Positions 1 through 8,248 of a DNA stretch of 64,000 bases are shown one piece after another. Where the stretch lies: the NCBI GenBank assembly GCA_002753335.1, contig PEAD01000003.1:31230-95229 (forward strand). The letters run 5' to 3'. The stretch's first letter is position 1. Every line of letters begins with the position of its first letter. Made by a program: the position numbers and the translations under genes. The notes beneath the pieces are model-generated. The model made no database searches, was not told where the DNA came from, and was given only the letters and a program-made list of their open reading frames with translations. The DNA is from Nitrospirae bacterium MYbin3 (GTDB taxonomy: Bacteria > Nitrospirota > Thermodesulfovibrionia > Thermodesulfovibrionales > Dissulfurispiraceae).

Positions 1-30
1 AACCAGATTAACTATATCAGCCTTTGTCAT
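1..30 (-). CDS. ihfA: HU/IHF-family DNA-binding protein, N-terminal fragment
   Basis: Only the first ten codons lie in the window, reading MTKADIVNLV on the minus strand; the rest runs off the left edge. This N-terminus is typical of IHF-alpha/HU proteins, small nucleoid proteins that bend DNA. A Shine-Dalgarno TGAGG sits about 6 nt before the ATG, and a good sigma-70 promoter lies further upstream, so the gene is probably transcribed apart from prmA. The subunit (IHF-alpha or HU) cannot be decided from ten residues. An IHF protein would suit the sigma-54 promoter found near 50 kb, but that link is inference. Confidence 0.6.
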   Translation of the reverse strand, partial: MTKADIVNLV

Positions 31-70
31 AAATACCTCACAATTTTCCTGAAAAAATAGACACTTTCAA

Positions 71-100
71 ATATTAATAGCTAACTCTGATAAATGTCAA
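71..100 (-). promoter_or_regulatory. sigma-70 promoter of the IHF/HU gene
   Basis: On the minus strand TTGACA (95-100) is followed after 18 nt by TAATAT (71-76). The predicted start near 64 gives a leader of about 34 nt before the ATG at 30. The match to the -35 consensus is perfect. Confidence 0.6.
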
Positions 101-128
101 GTATCATAACACATTGACATTTTTACAT

Positions 129-992
129 TTACAGGCTTTGTGGCGTATTTTTCCCTACGGTCACAGATGTCCAGCGGCCGTCTTCAAAACGCCTCAATAG
201 CGTAAGACCGCATGACTCCATTGCAGATAGAACTTCTATCTCTTGTCCAGTGATCATGCCGGAAAGCAAAGCGATTCCTTCAGGCTCAAGCCTTTGAGCT
301 ATCTCGGGTGCTATTTTTATGAGTGTTTCGGATACAAGGTTGGCGGCGATCATATCGTATGAACCTAGGGCACAGGAAGCATCACCTTCGATTACCGATA
401 CGTTTGAAAGTTTGTTTAAAGCCGTATTTCTGCGTGCAGCATCAATAGCTAGCGGATCGTTGTCGATAGCCGTAATCTTTTTAAAGCCGAGCTTTGCTGC
501 TGCTATTGCCAGTATGCCTGTTCCGGTTCCCAGATCTAGGAAACTGTTTTTTGTTTTTGCTGTTGATGCATAGTGTTCTATTATTGCAAGACAAAATCTG
601 GTGGTCTCATGATGTCCTGTGCCGAAAGCCATGCCGGGATCAATTATAAGGTTGGTCTTAGAACTTTGCTGTGTTTCCCACGGAGGCAGGATTGACAATG
701 TTTTTCCAACATCAATTGGTGTGAAATTATTTTTCCATGTTTCGTTCCAGTCTTGTTCAGGCACAAAAACATGATCGTAGGACAGATTTGAAGGCAGTCC
801 GCTGTTAGTTAAATTCAGAGCGGATTGTTTGAGACCCTCAATAATAGTTTCGATTTTTTCTGAGTCAGAAAAATAAGCTGTAATTTTTGAGTTTGATTCT
901 ATAACCCCGGCAAGCCCAAAACCCCGCATAAGTTCAATAAGGGCATCTTTAGACTCATCAGGAACCTTGATGCTGAATTCGTAATACCCCAC
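129..992 (-). CDS. prmA: Ribosomal protein L11 methyltransferase
   Basis: PrmA uses S-adenosylmethionine to methylate ribosomal protein L11 in the cytoplasm. The 287-residue length is normal. The family motif PGMAFGTGHHETT lies near residue 120, followed by the SAM-binding motif LDLGTGTGILAIAAAKLG, the acidic IDNDP after the next strand, and the catalytic-loop segment ANLVSETL (NIL(A) in most relatives, NLV here). The N-terminal third is the substrate-recognition domain. The start is a GTG only 8 nt after the stop of the upstream potassium-channel gene, so the two are probably cotranscribed. Identification is firm from the motifs. Confidence 0.95.
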   Translation of the reverse strand: MGYYEFSIKVPDESKDALIELMRGFGLAGVIESNSKITAYFSDSEKIETIIEGLKQSALNLTNSGLPSNLSYDHVFVPEQDWNETWKNNFTPIDVGKTLSILPPWETQQSSKTNLIIDPGMAFGTGHHETTRFCLAIIEHYASTAKTKNSFLDLGTGTGILAIAAAKLGFKKITAIDNDPLAIDAARRNTALNKLSNVSVIEGDASCALGSYDMIAANLVSETLIKIAPEIAQRLEPEGIALLSGMITGQEIEVLSAMESCGLTLLRRFEDGRWTSVTVGKNTPQSL

Positions 993-1000
993 AGATTCTT

Positions 1001-2032
1001 CTATTTTTGTTCTGTCAAGCCTTTCAGTACCAGTTCTCTTTCTTCAGGATTTGACATAAGTACCAACGTGCTTGATGGTTGTACAAGGTAGTCTTCCTGT
1101 GGATTGAACACCCAGTCCTCTAGAGTTCTTATTGCGAGAAGCAGCGTGTGCTTATACCTTTTTAAAGATAATGCCGACAATGGTTTGCCGACATAGGAGG
1201 CCGGTATCTCAACCTCTTCTATTCTCAGGCCGCGTTCTTTGTCGCGAAGCATTATATCAAGAAATGAAACCACAGCAGGCCGCACCATTTCCGATGCCAT
1301 TCTGAGGCCGCCTATAAATGTTGGAGAAACTACTGCATCAGCTCCGGCCATCTTCATCTTTTCGATGTTTTTAAGGTCATGGCTTCTTGCAACCACCCGT
1401 ATGGAAGGATTAAGCTGCTTTGCGGTAAGGCTTATAACCATATTCAGGTTGTCATCACCCGAAACCGCAAAAAGTCCGGTTGCCCTGTTGATACCAGCCT
1501 TTAAAAGGGTGTCGTTGTCGGTGGCATCACCTTCTATGTACACATTTGTATGAAATGTCGGGAGTATTTTTTCGATCTTCTTCCTGTCTATATCAACGAT
1601 AACATACGGTCTTTTGGTTTCGTACAGCTCATTGACTATGTGGAATCCCACCCCCTCTATACCGCAAACAATATGGTGGTCTTTGAATTTTTCGATGAGC
1701 TTCTCCATCTTTCTCCTCCGGAACGCTTCGTTTAGCTCGCCTTCAACAATAAAGGCAGTGACATTAGAAAGGATATAGGTAAGTGATCCAATCCCGCAGA
1801 GCGCAATTACCATTGTAAAGACTCTGCCTATCGGATTGTTTGCCAAGTCAACAATTTCACCATAGCCTATTGTGGATATGGTTATAACTGTCATGTACAG
1901 GCAATCTACAAGCGAATATTTGTCCCCGCCTATCACTCTGTAGCCCAAGGTACCCAGAATAATAACTAGAAACAGAGCAATGCCAGCCCATGTGAATCTC
2001 TTTAGTATTTGTTCTGTAAGTTCGTCTTTCAT
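1001..2032 (-). CDS. Two-TM potassium channel with RCK (TrkA-N/TrkA-C) domains
   Basis: An MthK-like ligand-gated K+ channel of the inner membrane. TM1 covers about residues 14-34. The pore loop carries the K+ selectivity filter TISTIGYGE at about residues 50-58, and TM2 covers about 72-98. A cytoplasmic RCK domain follows (about 117-230) with a Rossmann dinucleotide loop CGIEGVG and the acidic strand end VIVDID. A TrkA-C domain fills about 250-340. Whether it binds nucleotide or Ca2+ cannot be told. It sits between glyS and prmA and appears to have its own promoter containing an inverted repeat. The family is certain; the ligand is unknown. Confidence 0.9.
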   Translation of the reverse strand: MKDELTEQILKRFTWAGIALFLVIILGTLGYRVIGGDKYSLVDCLYMTVITISTIGYGEIVDLANNPIGRVFTMVIALCGIGSLTYILSNVTAFIVEGELNEAFRRRKMEKLIEKFKDHHIVCGIEGVGFHIVNELYETKRPYVIVDIDRKKIEKILPTFHTNVYIEGDATDNDTLLKAGINRATGLFAVSGDDNLNMVISLTAKQLNPSIRVVARSHDLKNIEKMKMAGADAVVSPTFIGGLRMASEMVRPAVVSFLDIMLRDKERGLRIEEVEIPASYVGKPLSALSLKRYKHTLLLAIRTLEDWVFNPQEDYLVQPSSTLVLMSNPEERELVLKGLTEQK

Positions 2033-2055
2033 AATTAAATTAGCAGATGGTTTTA

Positions 2056-2084
2056 ATAATAACTTTTTGGTCGAAAAGTTACAA
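2056..2084 (-). promoter_or_regulatory. Promoter of the potassium-channel gene with inverted repeat
   Basis: Minus strand TTGTAA (2079-2084), 17-nt spacer, TATTAT (2056-2061). The spacer holds an inverted repeat, AACTTTT at 2061-2067 and AAAAGTT at 2074-2080, separated by 6 nt. It covers the space between the -35 and -10 boxes and so could be an operator. The regulator is unknown. Confidence 0.45.
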
Positions 2085-2127
2085 TCATAAATAGTGTGAA
2101 ATTCTGTTTGGTTTTTAAAGCAGCAGT

Positions 2128-4200
2128 TTAACTAAGCTTCGAGAAATCAGCAAGCTGACGGCCTACAGTCTGGATATACTTTACCAGTGCAAGCCGGTTA
2201 TTTTTTATATCTTCGTTTTTGTCCATGACCAGCACTTTGTCGAAGAAATTATTGACAGGATCTTTCAGCGTAAGCAGAACTTCTAAGGAATCTGAGTATC
2301 TCTCAAGCGCGAGCAGAGGGTAAAGTTTGGATGCCGCAGACTCGGCCGCGCTGTAGAGCGCTGATTCTTCGTCCTGAGTGAACATCTCTTTCTTTACAGG
2401 CTCTGATTTGTCCTGAGGTGCTATATTGTTAATTCTCTTGAAAGCAAGTAGGAAGCTTTCATATCCGGCAACAAGTTTGAATTTCTTAAGAGCCTCAAGT
2501 CTGTCTTTCACAGAGTATAGAGGTTCGTCTTTTGCAAAACAGGCCACTGCACTAACACAGTCTGCAGTGTATCCCTGAGACTGCAGAAGTACCTCAAGCC
2601 GCTGCTCATAAAACCTTAGCATGCCTTCAAGTACGGATGCTGTTTTATCTGACTGATATGGCTGAAGCGCTTTGGTGAAAAGCTCTATTATGTTCATTCG
2701 ATATCTTTTGCCGATAAGAATCGCAATTATGCCGAGGGTCTGTCTTCTTAAAGCAAACGGGTCTTCGGTAGCTGTCGGTGCAAGCCCTATGCTGAAAAAC
2801 GAGGCTATATTGTCCAGCTTGTCGGCAAGGCTTACTGCAGCACCTGCATCGGTTTCAGGAATTTCATCACCCGAAAAAGCAGGACGGTAATGTTCTGAGA
2901 TGGCCTTGGAAATTTCGGAAGAAAGCTTATCGTTTGCAGCGTAATAACCGCCCATTGTACCCTGAAGCTCAGGGAACTCCCTTACAACACCCGATGCAAG
3001 GTCCGACTTGGAAAGCAGAGCTGCGGTCTTGATTTCGTCTTTTATATCAGGCGAACACTTGTCTGAAATAAGTTCGGCTATAGCAGAGATCCTCAAAACT
3101 TTGTCATGCAGATTCCCGAGTTTTTCATGGAAAGTGACTTTTTTAAGTTCTTTGAGCCTTTCCTTTTCAGAGACCTTTTTGTCCTCGTGATAATAAAAGC
3201 GCGCATCTTCGAATCTTGCTTTTATTACACGCTCAGCGCCTCTCTTTATTGTTTCAGCATTGTCTTCTTTGGTGTTGCTGACAATGATGAAGCGGTTTGT
3301 TAGCTTGGCCCCCGAATTCACAGCAAAATATTTCTGGTGGCCCTTCATGACCGTTATAAGGAGCTCAGGAGGCAGTTCAAGGTATTCTGCAGGGAAGGTT
3401 CCCATAAAAGGCGTGGGATATTCGATGAGATAGGAAACATGATTAATAAGCTCATCATCTTTTACGATGGAGGCTCCTATTGCTTCAGTAAGACTGTTAG
3501 CTTCTTGCAGTATGTTTTTTTTGCGTTCTTCAGGATTAAGCACCACAAAATTATTTTTCAGTAGGTTGATATAAGAGCGGGTATCCTTGATTTCAAAAGA
3601 GGCTGGAGAAAGAAACCTGTGGCCCTTTGTCATATTGCTGCTCTTTATTCCCTCTATCTCAAAAACAATTTTTTTATTAGCGTATAATGCAAGTATCCAG
3701 TGTATAGGCCTCGCAAACCTGATGCTGCCGTTTCCCCAACGCATTGATTTAGGGAAATTTAGAGAGAGTATAAGTTCAGGCAGCATGGCCTGCATGATGC
3801 TTTCGGTGTCTTGAGCATCTTCTCTGACAACCGCAACCAAATATGAGCCTTTGCCTTTTTCTTTTCGTTGCAGGGAATCTATCGGCACACTGTTCGTTTT
3901 TGCGAAAGCCTCTGCAGCTTTTGTAGGATTGCCGCTGCTGTCAAAAGCCACATTCACAGGCGGTCCCCAGATCTCTTTTTCTGAAGCTGTTTGATAAGAA
4001 GGCACATCCTCGGCTATAAGAGAAAGTCTTCTAGGGGTGGCATAGGTTTTCAGTGACGAGAATGAAAGCCTTTTGTCGGACAGCATTTTTTCTGCATTGG
4101 AGCGTAGCTTGTCCATCGCCACCGGCAGAAAACGGGCCGGTATTTCTTCGGTGCCTATTTCCAAAAGCAGCATTGCTGTTGTATTGCTTTTCTGTTCCAT
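2128..4200 (-). CDS. glyS: Glycyl-tRNA synthetase beta subunit
   Basis: Beta chain of the bacterial alpha2-beta2 GlyRS, which charges tRNA-Gly; this subunit recognises the tRNA. The 690-residue length is normal. It shows the N-terminal family signature LLLEIGTEEIPARF, then TPRRLSL near residue 55, the SLADKLDNIASFFSIG segment in the HD-like domain, and an anticodon-binding C-terminal region (DPVNNFFDKVLVM). The gene starts 5 nt after the glyQ stop, so they form an operon. A second in-frame ATG nine codons in, directly before LLLEIG, could be the true start. The separate alpha and beta genes argue for a Gram-negative-type lineage. Confidence 0.97.
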   Translation of the reverse strand: MEQKSNTTAMLLLEIGTEEIPARFLPVAMDKLRSNAEKMLSDKRLSFSSLKTYATPRRLSLIAEDVPSYQTASEKEIWGPPVNVAFDSSGNPTKAAEAFAKTNSVPIDSLQRKEKGKGSYLVAVVREDAQDTESIMQAMLPELILSLNFPKSMRWGNGSIRFARPIHWILALYANKKIVFEIEGIKSSNMTKGHRFLSPASFEIKDTRSYINLLKNNFVVLNPEERKKNILQEANSLTEAIGASIVKDDELINHVSYLIEYPTPFMGTFPAEYLELPPELLITVMKGHQKYFAVNSGAKLTNRFIIVSNTKEDNAETIKRGAERVIKARFEDARFYYHEDKKVSEKERLKELKKVTFHEKLGNLHDKVLRISAIAELISDKCSPDIKDEIKTAALLSKSDLASGVVREFPELQGTMGGYYAANDKLSSEISKAISEHYRPAFSGDEIPETDAGAAVSLADKLDNIASFFSIGLAPTATEDPFALRRQTLGIIAILIGKRYRMNIIELFTKALQPYQSDKTASVLEGMLRFYEQRLEVLLQSQGYTADCVSAVACFAKDEPLYSVKDRLEALKKFKLVAGYESFLLAFKRINNIAPQDKSEPVKKEMFTQDEESALYSAAESAASKLYPLLALERYSDSLEVLLTLKDPVNNFFDKVLVMDKNEDIKNNRLALVKYIQTVGRQLADFSKLS

Positions 4201-4205
4201 TCTAT

Positions 4206-5084
4206 CTATCCGTTGTTGTCGTTAAGCAGCGGAAATCCCTTTTCTTCACGCTGCTTCAGATAAGCTTCAGCGCAAAGCTTGGCCAACCCTCTGACTTTTG
4301 CTATATATCCGGTTCTTTCTGTGACAGAAATAACTCCTCGTGCGTCCAACAGGTTGAATGTATGCGAACCCTTAAGGCAGAATTCATAGGCCGGAAGCAC
4401 TAAGCCGGCCTCGATCAATCTTTTAGACTCTTTTTCGCAGGCGTCAAACTGTTTTACAAGCAGCTTGTCGTTAGAGTAATCGAAATTGTATTTTGAAAAC
4501 TCAATCTCCCCCTGCTTGTGTATCTCTCCGTATTTGACGCCTTTGCGCCATTCGATGTTGTAAACATTGTCTATTTCCTGAAGGTACATGGCTATTCTCT
4601 CAAGCCCGTATGTAAGCTCTACAGAAACCGGCTTCAGGTCTATGCCGCCCACTTGCTGAAAATATGTGAACTGCGTTATCTCCATTCCGTCAAGCCATAC
4701 TTCCCAGCCGAGCCCCCATGCTCCGAGGGTAGGAGATTCCCAATCATCCTCAACAAACCTGATATCATGTTTGGTAGGGTCTATGCCGACCATGCTCATG
4801 CTTTCAAGGTATAGCTCCTGACTTTCAAGCGGTGATGGCTTTAGAATTACCTGATACTGGTAATAATGCTGAAGCCTGTTTGGATTTTCGCCATATCTGC
4901 CGTCGGTGGGCCTGCGGCATGGCTCCACATAAGCGGTTTTCCATGGCTCCGGGCCGAGCACCCTGAAAAAGGTGGCAGGATGAAATGTACCGGCGCCGAC
5001 CTCGAGATCATACGGTTGAAGCAGTATGCATCCTTTGCCGGCCCAGAATGTGTTTAATTTTTGGATTAGGTCTTGAAAGTACAT
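4206..5084 (-). CDS. glyQ: Glycyl-tRNA synthetase alpha subunit
   Basis: Catalytic alpha chain of tetrameric GlyRS, a class II synthetase. The 292 residues match the family. Visible signatures are [20 protein letters not shown] near the N-terminus, then [38 protein letters not shown] and [15 protein letters not shown]. It is the first gene of the minus-strand glyQ-glyS unit and is driven by a strong promoter (TTGACA-16 nt-TATAAC) that overlaps a divergent promoter for the pilin cluster. Confidence 0.97.
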   Translation of the reverse strand: MYFQDLIQKLNTFWAGKGCILLQPYDLEVGAGTFHPATFFRVLGPEPWKTAYVEPCRRPTDGRYGENPNRLQHYYQYQVILKPSPLESQELYLESMSMVGIDPTKHDIRFVEDDWESPTLGAWGLGWEVWLDGMEITQFTYFQQVGGIDLKPVSVELTYGLERIAMYLQEIDNVYNIEWRKGVKYGEIHKQGEIEFSKYNFDYSNDKLLVKQFDACEKESKRLIEAGLVLPAYEFCLKGSHTFNLLDARGVISVTERTGYIAKVRGLAKLCAEAYLKQREEKGFPLLNDNNG

Positions 5085-5109
5085 GGCTAAATAAAAAATG
5101 AATACTCAT

Positions 5110-5158
5110 GTTATACAAAAGCTTATTTCTTTGTCAAACGAATTTTATATGGTAAAAT
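5110..5158. promoter_or_regulatory. Divergent promoters sharing one -35 element (glyQ / pilins)
   Basis: Minus strand: TTGACA (5132-5137), 16-nt spacer, TATAAC (5110-5115), driving glyQ. Plus strand: TTGTCA (5131-5136), 16-nt spacer, TAAAAT (5153-5158), driving the pilin genes. The two -35 hexamers overlap by 5 bp, so polymerase could not occupy both at once. Both sites are read directly from the sequence; competition is inference. Confidence 0.6.
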
Positions 5159-5163
5159 TAATC

Positions 5164-5673
5164 ATGAAAAATAAAAAATTTCATATCAGAATGCAGAAGA
5201 TATCAAGCAAAAAAGGTATAACAACAATAGAGTTGCTGGTCGTTGCGTCTATAATTATAGTAATGGCTACGGTCGCATTACCTAATTTGATGGTCTATAT
5301 TAAACAATACAGATATGACAACTATGTTGCAAAAATGGAATACCTTGTAAAATATTCGAAGATGCTGGGGATGGAAAGGACAACCAATATTAGTGTGTGC
5401 GTAAGTGGAAGCTCGGTAACTCTTTATGATATAGGGAACAGCAGGTCAGCCGCTATCTGTTCAGGGACCGCAGTACCTCAGCAAGGGCTAAGCATTTCGG
5501 AATCATATATTAGCCTGTCCGGTTCAGGCGCTTCGTTTGATCCGCGTGGGATGGCGATTCAAACAGGCTATGTATGCCTCGCATATAACAACGGGTACAC
5601 CCGTTTATGCATAAGCTCTACTGGGGTAAGAAAAGAAATAGGGTCAGGAGACTGCGCCTCATGTTCAAGTTGA
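5164..5673 (+). CDS. Type IV pilin-like protein, FimT/GspH type
   Basis: A minor (pseudo)pilin. The prepilin cleavage site is KKG|ITTIELLVVAS with glutamate at +5, followed by a hydrophobic helix of about 20 residues. The C-terminal domain is small, Ser/Gly rich and has several cysteines, including the closing CASC. Start choice is uncertain. ATG 5164 lies 5 nt after the -10 box and would give a leaderless message. ATG 5191 (MQKISSKKG) gives the shortest normal leader peptide. An upstream in-frame ATG at 5098 precedes the promoter. It is the first of four consecutive pilin genes and overlaps the next by 13 bp. Confidence 0.8.
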   Translation: MKNKKFHIRMQKISSKKGITTIELLVVASIIIVMATVALPNLMVYIKQYRYDNYVAKMEYLVKYSKMLGMERTTNISVCVSGSSVTLYDIGNSRSAAICSGTAVPQQGLSISESYISLSGSGASFDPRGMAIQTGYVCLAYNNGYTRLCISSTGVRKEIGSGDCASCSS

Positions 5674-6008
5674 AGCCAAAAGGATTTACTCTTATAGAAT
5701 CTTTGATGGCGGTTGCGATAGTAGCTATAGCTATCATAGGCCTTATAACAACTTTGGCAAGATTTTCAACACAGACTGCCGACAGGGCAGCGATGGATTG
5801 TGTTATAAATGCAGCGGCTTCGGCTGTGACAGAGTGTCAGGCACTGATTACGCCTTCAAACAAGACATGCGCAGAGCGCAATAACGCAACCATAACAATC
5901 TCTGCAAGTGGGAGCTGTTCTCCTTCAAGCGGCAGCTGTAATGATGTGACTATTACGGCATCGGGTGTCGGCAAAAATTTTGTAATGACCACAAAAGTTT
6001 GCAATTAA
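5661..6008 (+). CDS. Minor type IV pilin, PilV-like
   Basis: The start MFKLKPKG|FTLIESLMAVAIVAIAI is a standard class III leader with Glu at +5. The ATG at 5661 is preceded by an AGGAG and lies inside the end of the previous gene, suggesting translational coupling. The mature protein is about 108 residues, Ser/Thr/Ala rich, with six cysteines, all in the globular part, which may form disulphides in the periplasm. It lies in the place PilV takes in PilV-W-X minor-pilin operons, where such proteins prime pilus assembly. The role is inferred from leader and position. Confidence 0.75.
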   Translation: MFKLKPKGFTLIESLMAVAIVAIAIIGLITTLARFSTQTADRAAMDCVINAAASAVTECQALITPSNKTCAERNNATITISASGSCSPSSGSCNDVTITASGVGKNFVMTTKVCN

Positions 6009-6015
6009 CGGGGGA

Positions 6016-6915
6016 ATGGTGAGACGCAACCACAAGGGTTTTACAATGATTGAATCTTTGATGGCCTTGGCGATAACTATTATTATCGTTGGTTCGATTA
6101 CAGCGGCATATATGGCTGTGGTAAGGGATTTCAAGGATGTAAAAAGCATAGCTGATAATCTTCAGACAAAAACCCCTGCTATTGAGCTGATGGGCAGATT
6201 TTTTGACAGGTGGGGTGTTGGGGTGGTATCACAGCAGGATGATTCAAATTGTACTAACTGCCCATCAACTCAAAGAGCGATGACCATAACCACTACGAAC
6301 GGTTGTTCTGATGCCACTTTCTACGGAAACATTTATGGCATGGGATTTGTTTATTCGGTGTCCGGAAGCACAGCCAACATTATAAGCTGCAGGCTTAAAT
6401 CAAACGCAACTGATAACTGTTATGTAATCTGGAGAGACAATGTTACTGCAAACTCAATTTCAGGAGGCAGCGTCGTTCCTGAATCCATTGCTAATTTGAG
6501 CTCTGATGATAAGACTTGTTCGGACTTAACTGCAGGTGCAACTTCGAATGTTACTGCGAACTCTGCAATGACTTCTCAGACTGTTCAGTCGGGAGATGTG
6601 TTGCAGCGATTTTGGCACACAATAAGGTTTTATTGTTCAACAAATTCTAATGATTCTAACAAAAATTGGTTGTATGTTGATTTGACTGATGCTTCTATTT
6701 GCGGCAATTCGCAGTCTGCAGTGCCGGTAGCTCCGGTTGAGGCGTTTTCTGCAACCGCCATGCCCAGCGGAACGAACTGCAGTTCATCCGCTGGGGGAAC
6801 TGCATGCAGGGCTGTGAATGTAAGCTTAACTTTTAGAAGTCAGAGCGCAAAATATACCGGAGGCAGCGGATCATATGACAACTACACTACATCGAACAAG
6901 GTTTTTGGGAGATGA
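6016..6915 (+). CDS. Minor type IV pilin, PilW-like
   Basis: Leader MVRRNHKG|FTMIESLMALAITIIIVG with Glu at +5 and a single N-terminal membrane helix. The 299-residue length fits PilW/GspJ-type minor pilins. The globular part contains about ten cysteines in small groups (for example CTNC). A GGGGGA Shine-Dalgarno stands directly before the ATG. It lies 7 nt after the PilV-like gene and 7 nt before the PilX-like gene. No PilY1 adhesin gene follows, unlike in classic pilVWXY1 operons. Confidence 0.75.
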   Translation: MVRRNHKGFTMIESLMALAITIIIVGSITAAYMAVVRDFKDVKSIADNLQTKTPAIELMGRFFDRWGVGVVSQQDDSNCTNCPSTQRAMTITTTNGCSDATFYGNIYGMGFVYSVSGSTANIISCRLKSNATDNCYVIWRDNVTANSISGGSVVPESIANLSSDDKTCSDLTAGATSNVTANSAMTSQTVQSGDVLQRFWHTIRFYCSTNSNDSNKNWLYVDLTDASICGNSQSAVPVAPVEAFSATAMPSGTNCSSSAGGTACRAVNVSLTFRSQSAKYTGGSGSYDNYTTSNKVFGR

Positions 6916-6922
6916 CTGAGAA

Positions 6923-8230
6923 ATGGGAAAAATAATCAGAAATGAAAGAGGAATGGCTATTTTAATAGCCTTGACGGTGATGCTTTTAATTCTGGTTATT
7001 GCCGGAGCATCCATGACAATTTCGCAACTTGGATATATGTCGGTGGGGAGTGAACAAAAATACCAGCTTGCAACCGCTGCGGCAGAATATGCGCTAAATG
7101 CAGGAGTTGCGGCTGCGGCAACATGCTCCCCAACATCCACAAGCGGCAGTTTGACCGGAGGCGCGAGTTATAGCTACTTTGGCAGGCCGGATAATTCAAG
7201 CACTTATTGCTTTGTGTATGGCAAAGGGCAGATGGGGACAGCATCTATTATAAGGGTTACGGTGGTTCCTATGAGCACCAGCGATGTAACCGCTCTTGTT
7301 GCCAACAACATAAGCAACGAAACATTCAACGGAGACAACTCTGCTATCAGTTCGAATGGATGCGGCTCTGCAGTTATATACGAATCCTGCGGCTTTTCGA
7401 ATTGCTCAACCACAATTTCAACCGAATCTCATTTTATTGGAGAGCCCAAGGCACAGCAGAAGACAATTGATGATATGACCTCTAAGCTCTTTAATGCTTC
7501 AAGTTGGAGCGATTTGGTCACACAGAATATTGCGGCTGCAGCCACATTGAATTCTAGCGTTCCTGCTGCATGTAAATTTTATTCAAGCAATGCCACCACA
7601 GTTGCGAATACCACATGCACTACTATCAATAACTCAGGAGATATACGATGCGAAACCAGCGGAGGCGGAACCACCAATATATTGGCGTCGTCTAACTGCA
7701 CCACAGTTCTTATAACGGCTGCTCAGGTGACTATCAACGATACGCAGAATCAGGCTCCGGATATGTTTGTGTATGCAAGCGAAACTCTTTCTGTCGGGTT
7801 GAGTGGCAACCAACCAACCTTGAGTGGATACTTCTGTACAGGCACTTCCGGTGAGACCAGCTTTAACATGAGCGGCAGCGGTGGATTTACAGGTATTCTT
7901 GCAACTGCCCGCGCCAGCAATATAACTCTGAGCGGAAATACAACCAGTGAAGGATTGATATTTGTGGGCAATTCAGGCACAGAGACTCCGAATGTAACGA
8001 TTAACGGAAATGACAAGATGCAGGGGGCTATGGTGTTTAACGGGAATGTGGAGATAACCCGAAACGGGGGCGGGACAGCGTACCCAAACATAGAGTATAG
8101 CGCTGATCAGATCAATGCATGGAAATCTAAATTCGGCGGCTCTCTTCTCAGCAGTCTTATAAAAACAGCCTCATGCGGCGGAGGTTCACTTTCCTCTGCA
8201 ACTTCGAGAACTAAGACAACGGTGTATTAA
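6923..8230 (+). CDS. PilX-like minor pilin / pilus assembly protein
   Basis: N-terminus NERGMAILIALTVMLLILVI resembles PilX and GspK, which lack Glu at +5; the helix is followed by SVGSEQKYQLATAAAEYALN, typical of PilX N-terminal domains. At 435 residues it is larger than usual. The long C-terminal half is Ser/Thr/Asn/Gly rich with many cysteines and looks like a beta-rich polyadhesin-like region. Last gene of the pilin unit, converging on lysS with 18 bp between stops. No terminator hairpin is obvious in the gap. Confidence 0.7.
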   Translation: MGKIIRNERGMAILIALTVMLLILVIAGASMTISQLGYMSVGSEQKYQLATAAAEYALNAGVAAAATCSPTSTSGSLTGGASYSYFGRPDNSSTYCFVYGKGQMGTASIIRVTVVPMSTSDVTALVANNISNETFNGDNSAISSNGCGSAVIYESCGFSNCSTTISTESHFIGEPKAQQKTIDDMTSKLFNASSWSDLVTQNIAAAATLNSSVPAACKFYSSNATTVANTTCTTINNSGDIRCETSGGGTTNILASSNCTTVLITAAQVTINDTQNQAPDMFVYASETLSVGLSGNQPTLSGYFCTGTSGETSFNMSGSGGFTGILATARASNITLSGNTTSEGLIFVGNSGTETPNVTINGNDKMQGAMVFNGNVEITRNGGGTAYPNIEYSADQINAWKSKFGGSLLSSLIKTASCGGGSLSSATSRTKTTVY

Positions 8231-8248
8231 CTGAATTGAGGACTGCGT

